A DNA stretch of 23,177 bases from Acidobacteria subdivision 2 bacterium RH1 MAG20 (GCA_002197545.1 NFUO01000512.1:1-23177); one strand, 5' to 3'; counted from the stretch's first letter, positions 17,067-23,177 are shown. Numbers and translations: made by a program. The notes: a model not told the origin generated them from the sequence alone.

Positions 17067-17656
17067 TTCTCATTCAGCTCCGCCGTCGTCACCAGCTCCG
17101 GCCCGCGCAACCGACGCCCATGCTTGTACAGCATCCGCCGCGCCCGGTCCTTCGGCACCGCCACGAACAAGGCCAGCACGAAGAACGCCAACGAGAGATA
17201 GACCGGCTTCTGGTAGAAGCCCCACGACTCATGATCCGCGTACACCGCCTCGCTCATCACCCGGTGCAGACCACGATCATTGAAGGTGCCCCTCACCCAG
17301 GTCAGCCGGGCGATGCCGTCCTTCACGCCCTCCTCCGTCAGCCGGTAGCCCGGCCTGCCGTCCACGTCCGGCACCGGCTCGATCTCGTCTCCCATCACGA
17401 GCCGCCGCTGGCCCTTGCCGACCACGGCCTCCAGCAGCGTGTACTCGGCCCCAGAGGTCGCCGACGCCTGGCCCCGCGCTCCGCTCTTCAGGTAGTCCGA
17501 CAGGTACAACCGCTCGGCGGCTGTCCAGCTCTGCTCGTACTCCAGCGTCACCATCCCAGCCAGGAACAGAAACGACAGGAAGATCGCTCCCCACGTCCAC
17601 ACCAGCGTTCGGCTCGGCCACGCCTTCGAGTATTCCTTCCGTCCCCACTCCGCCAT
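17006..17656 (-). pseudogene. VirD4/TraD-like conjugative coupling protein, N-terminal fragment
   Basis: The first roughly 200 residues look like the N-terminus of a type IV coupling protein: TM1 (about 18-38), a periplasmic region, TM2 (about 150-166), then KDRARRMLYKHGRRLRGPELVTTAEL, the segment that normally leads into the ATPase domain. No Walker motif follows. At about 17060-17070 the sequence passes directly into the ArdC remnant in another frame, and the ORF ends at 17006 after a short nonsense tail. The start is two bases after the stop of the mobilisation protein gene, as in intact mobilisation operons. The identification rests on the pattern and neighbours; no ATPase is left to confirm it. 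Confidence 0.7.
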
Positions 17657-17658
17657 CC

Positions 17659-18012
17659 TCAGCTCTCCTCGGGATTGGTTTCTGCTGCCGCTTCAGCTTC
17701 CGGCTCCGGCTCCGGGACGGTCGCCCGCACCACCGTCAGACGTTCCATCGCCCGCCGCATCTTGTCCTTATCGGCGCGTTCGATCAACACCTGCATCTGT
17801 TCTGGGGTTGTCGGCTCGCCCTTGCCGATGGAGAACAACAGATTCATCAGGATCGTCCGCAGGGCCAGAACCTCCCCCAGCAGAACCTCGTCCGCCGCGC
17901 CGTCATGCGCCTCCAGCAGCTCCGCCCGAACCCACTCCGAGAGCGTCAGCTTCCGCGCCCGCGCACGAGTCTCCAGGGCAACGAACTCCTCCTCGCTGAC
18001 CTTCGTGCTCAC
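17659..18012 (-). CDS. Mobilisation-type ribbon-helix-helix protein
   Basis: The 117-residue protein starts with MSTKVSEEEFVALETRARAR and KLTLSEWVRAELLEA, the strand-helix-helix form of plasmid mobilisation accessory proteins (MobC/TraJ-like) that bind the transfer origin. The rest is a helical segment (EVLALRTILMNLLFSIGKGE) and an acidic Glu/Pro/Ala tail. The start is GTG at 18012. It lies immediately upstream of the coupling-protein fragment in an operon, which supports the transfer role. The relaxase is not in the window. Confidence 0.68.
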   Translation of the reverse strand: MSTKVSEEEFVALETRARARKLTLSEWVRAELLEAHDGAADEVLLGEVLALRTILMNLLFSIGKGEPTTPEQMQVLIERADKDKMRRAMERLTVVRATVPEPEPEAEAAAETNPEES

Positions 18013-18346
18013 CGACTTTGTGCGCAGAGGCGGCTTCAGAGAGCACCGCCGGAACTGGATTTTGGGGAGAAGGCCGCACGATGTCGCTGTGTCGCTGGAA
18101 GGACAACAGGGGGCCGGAGGCGGGCTAAGGGATTGATTCTCAAATGGTTCCCCTACAGCAACGTGCGCTCGTCTCCAGCATAACCCGTTTAGCCCAGTTT
18201 TTCTATTAGTCGCTTGTTTTCAGCAGGTTCCCGCACAGCAACCCAAGGTTGCTCCACAGCTCCCATTCTGGGGTGACGTGTCATAGTCAACCCGCTGCGC
18301 AGCAGCGTGCTCTTGGCTCGCACCGGAAACGCTCCCGAAGGACGCC
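18013..18346. other. Gap upstream of the mobilisation gene
   Basis: These 334 bases hold no supported gene. The part next to the mobilisation gene has an inverted repeat GGCGG (18029-18033) with CCGCC (18046-18050) and a tandem TGTCGC near 18080. A transfer origin would be expected here, but no known nic motif is seen. The part from about 18270 carries a dispersed repeat that recurs near 19558. Confidence 0.4.
18279..18314. repeat. Dispersed repeat, copy 1 (TGTCATA...GCAGCGTGCTCTT)
   Basis: TGTCATA (18279-18285) and GCAGCGTGCTCTT (18302-18314), then GCTC, recur in the same order at 19558-19596. The spacing differs by three bases. Confidence 0.55.
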
Positions 18347-18763
18347 CTAATCGGGATCCAAGGCGCCGGGCCAACGATGGACTTCCGCGATGTCCAGAAG
18401 AACAGCAAGCGAGGCAGACACTCCCGCGCCGATGATGCTTCCGACGCGATGTTCATGAGTGCGTAAAACATAGAGCGTCACCGAAGTGACAACTAATCCT
18501 CCGTTGACCGTCAACCATACGCACGCCGGACGACGATGCCAAAACGCCAGCACGGAAGCTGGGAAAATGGTGAGGCTGTTCACAACCACGGCCCAGACAT
18601 CCAGCGTGGAGTCCTTGGCTCCGAGACTGATGAACGGCAGACTTATAAGAGGGATAACCCCCCATATGATTCCCCCCGCCAAGAGGCATCGGAGCCAGAA
18701 CTGTCGCAGGCGTGATTCTTCTATCGTTGCGATCAGATTTGTCACTTGTTTATGTACCCACAT
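18347..18763 (-). CDS. Four-TM membrane protein, candidate immunity for the PLA2 toxin (cassette E)
   Basis: The 138-residue product has four predicted membrane helices (about 24-47, 54-75, 79-100 and 107-127). I recognise no family. Its start lies 22 bases inside the 3' end of the phospholipase-type toxin gene, the position an immunity gene takes in polymorphic toxin loci. A membrane location would suit protection against a lipase acting on the inner membrane. The start codon is uncertain; a GTG six codons further in is possible. The immunity role is inferred from position. Confidence 0.6.
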   Translation of the reverse strand: MWVHKQVTNLIATIEESRLRQFWLRCLLAGGIIWGVIPLISLPFISLGAKDSTLDVWAVVVNSLTIFPASVLAFWHRRPACVWLTVNGGLVVTSVTLYVLRTHEHRVGSIIGAGVSASLAVLLDIAEVHRWPGALDPD

Positions 18764-19563
18764 CCGAACACTTGCTGGATTTGACTCCTACCCACGACAT
18801 CCTGTCTGGAAGTGGGAGAGTAGTTGCCAAGCTCAGCGCACAGCAGTCTGTCGCATCCTCCCATTGCTGAACCAGAAGTGAAAGGGTTCAGATTGTCAAT
18901 CGCTGACACACCGTTCCTGCGATAGCAAGCATCATGAGCGGCACACAGTTGATCGAGTCCACCTGTAGTACCTCCACCGCCACCTGGGCCACAGTAGTGT
19001 GTCCCAAACAAGCGGTGATTGGGGTCAGCAGCATCGTGGTAAGGGAAATGAATAAGGGAAAGAAGATTGTAAAAACCAATTGACGGTAATGCAAGCGTCG
19101 AAATTGTTGAGTTCCCGTTGCCGGGCTGGAAGCCACAACCCCCGAACTCACACCCTGAGGATGATCCAAATAATCCTCCACTTCCCAACGCAGGGCCGTT
19201 TACAGGAAGCCCAAGGCTTTCGCCGAAATTACCATCCCAGTTGGGATTGCCTGTACTGGGCCGAGGGGTAAGTGATCCGTGAAAAGTTGGGTGACTAAAG
19301 AGGCTCGCAATATCCGAAATTAGGGATATTCCACATCCAACATCCGCAAAGATGTTTGCCCCTTCTGAATAGGCTGCCCCTACACATCCTCCGAGACCGC
19401 CTGCTATGGAGATAGGATTTTTACCATCAAGACCACTCGGATCGATGAAGTTGAGCGGGCTGTTGCCGACGTAGCTATAGCGGTTGAAGCTCTGGGGATT
19501 GGAGGGGTCCATGCTGCCGAGGTAGGGGTCGGGTGACATCCATCGGCCCATCTGATGTGTCAT
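18742..19563 (-). CDS. Rhs core remnant fused to a secreted phospholipase A2 domain (cassette E)
   Basis: From the ATG at 19563 the product has 273 residues. Residues 5-47 are the conserved end of the Rhs core: MGRWMSPDPYLGSMDPSNPQ, SFNRYSYVGNSPLNF and IDPSGLDG. After a Gly-rich linker comes a toxin domain with Y190-C-G-P-G (calcium loop) and LDQLCAAHDACYRR, in which His210-Asp211 match the catalytic pair of secreted phospholipase A2. Further Cys residues (CDRLLCAEL) fit a disulfide-rich fold. It would hydrolyse membrane phospholipids of a rival cell. The rest of the Rhs barrel is missing, so this is an orphan tip. The frame is open to 19725, but that part is a dispersed repeat. It overlaps the membrane protein gene downstream. 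Confidence 0.8.
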   Translation of the reverse strand: MTHQMGRWMSPDPYLGSMDPSNPQSFNRYSYVGNSPLNFIDPSGLDGKNPISIAGGLGGCVGAAYSEGANIFADVGCGISLISDIASLFSHPTFHGSLTPRPSTGNPNWDGNFGESLGLPVNGPALGSGGLFGSSSGCEFGGCGFQPGNGNSTISTLALPSIGFYNLLSLIHFPYHDAADPNHRLFGTHYCGPGGGGGTTGGLDQLCAAHDACYRRNGVSAIDNLNPFTSGSAMGGCDRLLCAELGNYSPTSRQDVVGRSQIQQVFGCGYINK

Positions 19564-19596
19564 ACCTACTCCCGATGCCGTAGGCAGCGTGCTCTT
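19558..19596. repeat. Dispersed repeat, copy 2, abutting the Rhs core remnant
   Basis: TGTCATA (19558-19564) and GCAGCGTGCTCTT (19584-19596) repeat the 18279-18314 copy. The Rhs core coding begins exactly where the similarity ends. Confidence 0.55.
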
Positions 19597-19639
19597 TGCT
19601 CCGGTCGCCACAGAGGCCGTCACACTGAGCGAAGGATGT

Positions 19640-20215
19640 CTACCGCGCGTCTTCTTGCTGTGACAGACGGACACCTTTTGCCATTTGTAAGGCAACCTGC
19701 TGGTATCCCTCTTGCCGCTTGTCACCCTCCCAGTTCCTCAGAAGTGTCACTATCTTCCGCCCATGAACCTCACAGAAGAAGTCAGTATTGATGATGTTCG
19801 GCACATTGATCGGGGAGTCTGCGGGAGGAACAGCCGGTTCTTTAGAAGTGATCTCTGCTAGCTCACTACAGCCGCCCTTGCTTGCTTTGACTGGAACATT
19901 TCTGTGCGAGAGGACCCTAGCGTCTTGTGTGTAGTAAGCGATCACTTGGGCGAGCGTTTGGGATGAGGATGCTTGCGCCTCCATCACAGTAATTTCCGCC
20001 TGTCCCTGCTTGATTCCAACGCCTTCAGCTCCGCCTTTTGAGCTGCGAAGTTGAAGGCGATCAGTAGAGATTCCTGCCCTGAACCAACTTCCGGGATACG
20101 AGACGGAAAAACCAGTCGAACTTTTAAACCGTTGCCACCCCTCTGTGGAGGCAATCGCTACCCCCCCAAGCATCACGAAAAGAGCGAAAAATGCCTTTCG
20201 CTTTTGACTGATCAT
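19640..20215 (-). CDS. Exported protein, candidate immunity for the lysozyme-like toxin (cassette D)
   Basis: The 191-residue product has an N-terminal signal peptide (MISQKRKAFFALFVMLGGVA, cleavage about 23) and a mature domain starting GWQRFKSSTGFSVSYPGSWF, a pattern like PsbP/DcrB-type folds. Two or three Cys residues follow (GGCSELAEI, DFFCEV). AAGGAG eight bases before the ATG at 20215 decides the start and overlaps the end of the toxin gene. A periplasmic location suits an inhibitor of a peptidoglycan hydrolase. The immunity function is inferred from position. Confidence 0.65.
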   Translation of the reverse strand: MISQKRKAFFALFVMLGGVAIASTEGWQRFKSSTGFSVSYPGSWFRAGISTDRLQLRSSKGGAEGVGIKQGQAEITVMEAQASSSQTLAQVIAYYTQDARVLSHRNVPVKASKGGCSELAEITSKEPAVPPADSPINVPNIINTDFFCEVHGRKIVTLLRNWEGDKRQEGYQQVALQMAKGVRLSQQEDAR

Positions 20216-20220
20216 CGTCC

Positions 20221-20721
20221 CTACTCCTTTTTGCATGGGTAATGAAGCGAGTTCGTATTAGCACTCTGCTGATTCATGAAAGTGTTCAGATTTTTGAGAC
20301 CGGCTGCACAACCTGCACCAGAACAGTAATGGCCATAAAGGGTTGCGGTGTTCGTAAAATCATAGCCATTTCGAGGGTTCGTGAGGCTATGCCCGACAGA
20401 ATTGATGGCTGACTGGAAACTGGCGAACGGGGAATTCATCCCGTGGTAGAGCACATTGAAAGCATTGAATTGGCCAGCAGTGATGTTGTTTCCAAAAGTT
20501 GTTTCTGCTCCTGATAGCGATACAAAGAGGCGAGGGTCGATGTTGTACTGCGCTCCCGAAGTCATCAGATTCGCGCCCTGGCCAACCATCGGCGAATTCT
20601 TTGTACTTAGATAATTGTCTAGCGAGGAAGCAGATACACTGCACCCGTTGTTTGGGGCAATGCCAAATGCACGAACGTCAAGCCCCATCGTACATGCAGT
20701 GCTCATCTCAGTTAGTTGCAT
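20221..20721 (-). CDS. Lysozyme/glucosaminidase-like toxin tip (cassette D)
   Basis: The 166-residue product contains YNIDPRLFVSLSGAETTFGN, then FNAFNVLYHGMNSPFASFQS and TLYGHYC. This is the layout of lysozyme-like transglycosylase/glucosaminidase domains, with Glu73 the likely catalytic acid. It would cut cell-wall glycan. The N-terminal 25 or so residues (through FGIAPNNGCS) carry the shared Ala-Pro joint. There is no signal peptide and no good ribosome site, as expected for a tip that must be joined to a delivery protein. It overlaps the upstream lipoprotein gene by 14 bases. Confidence 0.65.
   Translation of the reverse strand: MQLTEMSTACTMGLDVRAFGIAPNNGCSVSASSLDNYLSTKNSPMVGQGANLMTSGAQYNIDPRLFVSLSGAETTFGNNITAGQFNAFNVLYHGMNSPFASFQSAINSVGHSLTNPRNGYDFTNTATLYGHYCSGAGCAAGLKNLNTFMNQQSANTNSLHYPCKKE
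20652..20659. repeat. Cassette joint, copy D (TTGGGGCA)
   Basis: GGCATTGCCCCAAACAAC on the coding strand, encoding GIAPNN, about 49 bases after the stop of the lipoprotein gene. Joints C and D both continue into a GCS tripeptide. Confidence 0.6.
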
Positions 20722-21127
20722 TCGAAGATGTCGTAGACGTAGAGTCGCAGTGCTCCCTGAGATGGTTGTAAATGGTCTCTGAATCGTCAGGAGTATCGCC
20801 CACGATCAAAGTTACCTCGTTCCGAAAGGTATTCGTAATACCTCCATTCAAGCAGAACGTCGCATCGTGCGGATTGTTCCAGATGATCTTCGTCACAGTG
20901 AGATTCTCCCCGTCCAGCACAAGCAACTTCTTATCTTTTCCATGGCGTTCCATATGGGCATACACCCGAGTCGTGTCTGAGGTAGGCCCGCCTGCTTTGA
21001 AGGTTTCAACCGTATAGAACACCCCTTCAGTGGGCGATTTGATCGTCGTTATTCCGTCTGGTTTGGAGCATCCTGACACCAAGAAAAACATCAGGCATAT
21101 CGTTGATAGAACAAAGAACTTCTTCAT
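20708..21127 (-). CDS. Lipoprotein, candidate immunity for the toxin-44-like tip (cassette C)
   Basis: The 139-residue product begins MKKFFVLSTICLMFFLVSGC, a lipoprotein signal with lipobox VSGC (Cys20). The mature part is not recognised; it has a single internal Cys in TFCLNGG and a Ser/Thr-rich tail. The ATG at 21127 overlaps the toxin stop as ATGA, which shows translational coupling and fixes the start. An envelope location implies a toxin acting in the periplasm. Confidence 0.68.
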   Translation of the reverse strand: MKKFFVLSTICLMFFLVSGCSKPDGITTIKSPTEGVFYTVETFKAGGPTSDTTRVYAHMERHGKDKKLLVLDGENLTVTKIIWNNPHDATFCLNGGITNTFRNEVTLIVGDTPDDSETIYNHLREHCDSTSTTSSNATN

Positions 21128-21648
21128 TGTGGGCACCCCGGAGTAGCTAATCCTGCGTTGCGAACTGAGGCCGCGCTTGCGTCAGAGAACATAGGCCCGG
21201 TCAAAGTTGAGAACGACTTCTTTCCGAGAAGTGCGGATGTTACCGCGTACGCTCCAGCCCCCGCATCTAGCAAACCGGGAGACAAATAGCCCGACCCGAT
21301 TGCGTAGTACGCAAAGTTTCCGGCCTGTCCTAGCACTGCACGGTTCGCAAGAACACTGCTTCCCGCAGCACCATTTTTGAAGTCTATTTGGCCATAGTCC
21401 CTCGCAATCGACGCGAAGTTTGCAAGAACTCCTCCGTTGAATGAACCGCCCGCGTTCACGGACGCCTGCATTTGAGCTCTTCCTTGATTGATGTACTGTC
21501 CTAACGTATTACCGTTCGGGAGTACGGTACTGCAGCCAACTTTACTTGGGGCAGTAAAGGGATCACAACCTACTCCTAAAAGGTACCTTGGATTGATCCT
21601 ATCCTCGCATGAAATACGCATATACGAATAGGCCGATCGACATTGCAT
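21124..21648 (-). CDS. Polymorphic toxin-44-like tip (cassette C)
   Basis: The frame of 174 codons contains FASIARDYGQIDFKNGAA, then LGQAGNFAYYAIGSGYLSPG and LLDAGAGAYAV. The order 'DFK ... GNF.Y.A.G ... L..aGAgAY' is how I recall the polymorphic toxin type 44 domain; its molecular target is not settled. The N-terminal part carries the joint DPFTAPSKVGCS. The first ATG (21648) lies inside the preceding immunity gene, and no ribosome site is evident, so it may be silent unless recombined. It ends in an ATGA overlap with the lipoprotein gene. Confidence 0.6.
   Translation of the reverse strand: MQCRSAYSYMRISCEDRINPRYLLGVGCDPFTAPSKVGCSTVLPNGNTLGQYINQGRAQMQASVNAGGSFNGGVLANFASIARDYGQIDFKNGAAGSSVLANRAVLGQAGNFAYYAIGSGYLSPGLLDAGAGAYAVTSALLGKKSFSTLTGPMFSDASAASVRNAGLATPGCPQ
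21546..21553. repeat. Cassette joint, copy C (TTGGGGCA)
   Basis: TTTACTGCCCCAAGTAAAG on the coding strand, encoding FTAPSK, about 46 bases after the stop of the 2-TM immunity gene. Confidence 0.6.
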
Positions 21649-21826
21649 ACAAGATTATCAAAACTATCCAGAAGCCTGATTTTGTCCAGCCTCGAACAAC
21701 CGTACTGTCTGTGGTCCCGAGCAGGTTTGTCCATCCTCGACTGAACAGCAACCAACAAAAGGCTCCCGCAGGTGGAACCAAAACGAACCACATCAAATCG
21801 CTGATAAGTTCTTGACCAGTCTTCAC
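21599..21826 (-). CDS. Two-TM small protein, candidate immunity (cassette B)
   Basis: The 75-residue product has two hydrophobic helices (about 11-29 and 51-73) and a short charged end. The GTG at 21826 overlaps the upstream toxin stop as GTGA, and a GGAG lies seven bases before it. This tight coupling and the membrane location mark it as the probable immunity protein for the Gly-rich toxin before it. It matches no family I know. Confidence 0.65.
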   Translation of the reverse strand: MKTGQELISDLMWFVLVPPAGAFCWLLFSRGWTNLLGTTDSTVVRGWTKSGFWIVLIILYAMSIGLFVYAYFMRG

Positions 21827-22416
21827 GGGATGACTCCTGCTTTGCAGCCAAGAAGGCTGCCGAAATAAGTGATTGCGTCGTAAGCAAATTTGATCTCCCC
21901 GACACCAGAGGCATACTCAGCACCTGTAAGCCCGACAGTAGAAGCAGTTCCCGCCAAAGTCGTAAGTTCGCCCCCTGCACTGATGCCTGCGTGAATACCT
22001 CCTGCGATGGCATCTGTAGCTAATCCTGCCGCAGAGGCCCCCGATGGCCCCGTGCCCCCCGGAATCCCCTGCCGTGGACCAGCCACGACACTTTGGCCCA
22101 TGTTGTAGAAGACACTATGTCCACCCGCAGAACCATTTCCTATGCTCTGAATTAAATCGGTTGCCCCGCTAAAGACATTTCCTCCAAGCGCATTGGTGAT
22201 AAATCCACCTACGCCGCTAGTCCCAATTCCTAACGCCTGCAATCCACCAGCGATACTAACTTTCCCCGCAGCTTCCGACGCGCAAGTGAAGACGTTTTTC
22301 TTTGGGGCAACAACAGTTCTATTCGTGGTCGTTTCTCCATAGTGTGGGCCTGAGCTTCCAATTGACCAACGCCCCGACTCCCGCGAGTACCACAACGCCG
22401 CTAGCAATGTATGCAA
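21823..22416 (-). CDS. Gly/Ala-rich toxin tip (cassette B)
   Basis: The frame of 197 codons carries the joint NRTVVAPKKN, then CASEAAGKVSIAGGLQALG, SGVGGFITNALGGN and a long Gly/Ala-rich stretch. It ends EYASGVGEIKFAYDAITYFG plus a Cys. The end resembles that of cassette A (IGLVKLGYDAATFGYAYVHNC). The upstream part of the frame overlaps the previous immunity gene, and real homology begins at about VVAP, right after that gene's stop. No catalytic motif is seen. A membrane-inserting toxin is one option, given its partner with two TM helices. Confidence 0.55.
   Translation of the reverse strand: MHTLLAALWYSRESGRWSIGSSGPHYGETTTNRTVVAPKKNVFTCASEAAGKVSIAGGLQALGIGTSGVGGFITNALGGNVFSGATDLIQSIGNGSAGGHSVFYNMGQSVVAGPRQGIPGGTGPSGASAAGLATDAIAGGIHAGISAGGELTTLAGTASTVGLTGAEYASGVGEIKFAYDAITYFGSLLGCKAGVIP
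22302..22309. repeat. Cassette joint, copy B (TTGGGGCA)
   Basis: GTTGTTGCCCCAA on the coding strand, encoding VVAPK, only a few bases after the stop of the preceding immunity gene. Confidence 0.65.
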
Positions 22417-22672
22417 GCGAATAAAGGATGGGATTCCGCTGCCAAAGAGTCATCAACACAGAACGATCTTGAAACATTAGCGTGCCTATTAAATAGGCAA
22501 ACAGTGCAATCGCAAATGTTAGCGATGCCCGCATCTTTAGCCCACTATGTTTGCGCTTGGACGATAACTTAATATTGGCGAAAGCGAGGCAAAGGAACAA
22601 AAGGGGAAGCCCAAGCGAAACCCCTATGTCCTCAACTAATCCGGCGATACCTGCAACGCTCATGCTAGTCAC
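22319..22672 (-). CDS. Three-TM protein, candidate immunity (cassette A)
   Basis: The 117-residue product has three hydrophobic helices (about 18-34, 48-67 and 82-103). GGAG five bases before the GTG at 22672 supports that start; an ATG three codons in is an alternative. It follows the cassette A toxin by 41 bases and its stop (GAATAG) runs straight into the AACTGTTGTTGCCCCAA joint of cassette B. The family is unknown; the immunity role is inferred from order. Confidence 0.62.
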   Translation of the reverse strand: MTSMSVAGIAGLVEDIGVSLGLPLLFLCLAFANIKLSSKRKHSGLKMRASLTFAIALFAYLIGTLMFQDRSVLMTLWQRNPILYSLAYIASGVVVLAGVGALVNWKLRPTLWRNDHE

Positions 22673-22713
22673 TTATGCTCCTGAAAACCTCATCTGAGGA
22701 ACTCTATCTACAG

Positions 22714-23177
22714 TCATGGACAGTTGTGGACGTATGCATATCCAAAAGTGGCGGCGTCATAGCCCAGTTTAACCAGCCCGATTGTATCCGCCGCAGCCCC
22801 TGCGACGACTCGAGTGGCGGCTCCTGTAAGTCCACCGTCAAGCGCCACACCCCCAATCTGCGGAGCAGGAATACCCGGAATTCCTGGGTTCCATCCTCCA
22901 GTTGCGAGGTTCGTTAGCGGGTTGTCATTGGTTGTAAACAAATTGACAATTCCACTGACCGCATTGCCAAGAAAGGCCTTGACGATGGGATTGTTAGGTG
23001 AACTTCCAGACGTGTTAGCCGCTATGCTGTATTGTCCGTCTGCGACCATAGAAGCGCATGCTAGCCTGCTCAATGGTTTGATCGTCCCTGTACTTGGGGC
23101 AACAACTGTACCCGACACGATTTCTGAGCTGCGGAACCGCAAGCCTAAGAGAGCCGTGCAGTTGCGCTCGTCGATGC
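22714..23177 (-). CDS. Gly-rich toxin tip, 5'-partial at window edge (cassette A)
   Basis: The frame is open to the window end and reads IDERNCTALLGLRFRSSEIV then SGTVVAPSTGTIK, so the coding region probably continues beyond 23177, possibly into an Rhs gene. After the VVAPS joint it has RLACASMVADGQYSIAANTS, PNNPIVKAFLGNAVSGIVN, a Pro/Gly-rich linker and the C-terminus DTIGLVKLGYDAATFGYAYV plus HNCP. That end is similar to cassette B. No enzymatic motif is recognised. Confidence 0.6.
   Translation of the reverse strand, partial: IDERNCTALLGLRFRSSEIVSGTVVAPSTGTIKPLSRLACASMVADGQYSIAANTSGSSPNNPIVKAFLGNAVSGIVNLFTTNDNPLTNLATGGWNPGIPGIPAPQIGGVALDGGLTGAATRVVAGAAADTIGLVKLGYDAATFGYAYVHNCP
23094..23101. 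repeat. Cassette joint, copy A (TTGGGGCA)
   Basis: Reads TGCCCCAA on the coding strand in GTTGTTGCCCCAAGTA and encodes VVAPS. It shares 13 bases with joint B and 11 with joint C. Confidence 0.65.

Noticed and set aside
18013..18190. Transfer origin of the conjugative remnant
   Set aside because: The position is right and small inverted repeats exist, but no recognisable nic sequence is seen.
18189..18374. Short minus-strand frame with AKSTLLRSGL
   Set aside because: It is a translation of the dispersed repeat that recurs near 19558, not a gene.
21576..22013. 145-codon frame overlapping cassette B
   Set aside because: It is off-frame to two supported genes joined by a GTGA overlap, and it has no start signal or domain.

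Overview
The window looks like a chromosomal segment of a soil Acidobacteriota, close to the Terriglobus/Granulicella/Edaphobacter group. The signs are the GC-rich, C-rich coding strand of the first 10 kb, PEP-CTERM-tagged exported proteins, and interspersed repeats of the kinds I associate with those genomes. The assignment is inferred from gene content; no rRNA or other taxonomic marker is present.

Region 1 (1-9955) is conserved housekeeping sequence. It holds ispD (isoprenoid precursor synthesis, minus strand), a divergent membrane-anchored MutS-family ATPase, a small catalase-fold peroxidase, a GNAT acetyltransferase, tilS and ftsH. A strong intrinsic terminator follows ftsH. Then come a DUF4260 membrane protein, lptE and holA. 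The lptE-holA order is also found in Proteobacteria. The holA gene carries an in-frame insertion built from interspersed repeats.

Region 2 (about 9956-16526) is accessory and lower in GC. A Phd/VapC toxin-antitoxin pair is bracketed by two 59-60 bp direct repeats. Next to it are a short ribbon-helix-helix ORF and a canonical sigma-70 promoter overlapped by a perfect 26-bp palindrome. That promoter drives a PEP-CTERM protein gene and then a large exported protein of unknown function. A rhodanese and a small membrane protein lie on the minus strand, converging on these genes at an 18-bp-stem hairpin. A second PEP-CTERM protein (TIGR03118-like) follows, then a repeat-rich gap of about 600 bp.

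Region 3 (about 16527-18190) is the wreck of a conjugative element. It has a mobilisation-type small protein, the N-terminus of a VirD4/TraD-like coupling protein, and a direct out-of-frame fusion to the C-terminus of an ArdC-like antirestriction metallopeptidase that also has an internal amber codon.

Region 4 (about 18347-23177, minus strand, visibly lower GC) is the most interesting part: a tandem array of five alternating toxin-tip and immunity cassettes of Rhs/polymorphic-toxin type. In transcription order they are: (A) a Gly-rich toxin tip and a 3-TM protein; (B) a related Gly-rich tip and a 2-TM protein, overlapping by GTGA; (C) a toxin-44-like tip and a lipoprotein, overlapping by ATGA; (D) a lysozyme/glucosaminidase-like tip and an exported protein; (E) an Rhs core remnant fused to a secreted-phospholipase-A2 domain and a 4-TM protein. 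Every predicted immunity protein is in the envelope, so the array appears aimed at membranes and cell wall. Four of the five tips begin at a shared TTGGGGCA (plus-strand) sequence coding an Ala-Pro motif, a plausible recombination joint. The parent Rhs gene would lie beyond position 23177.
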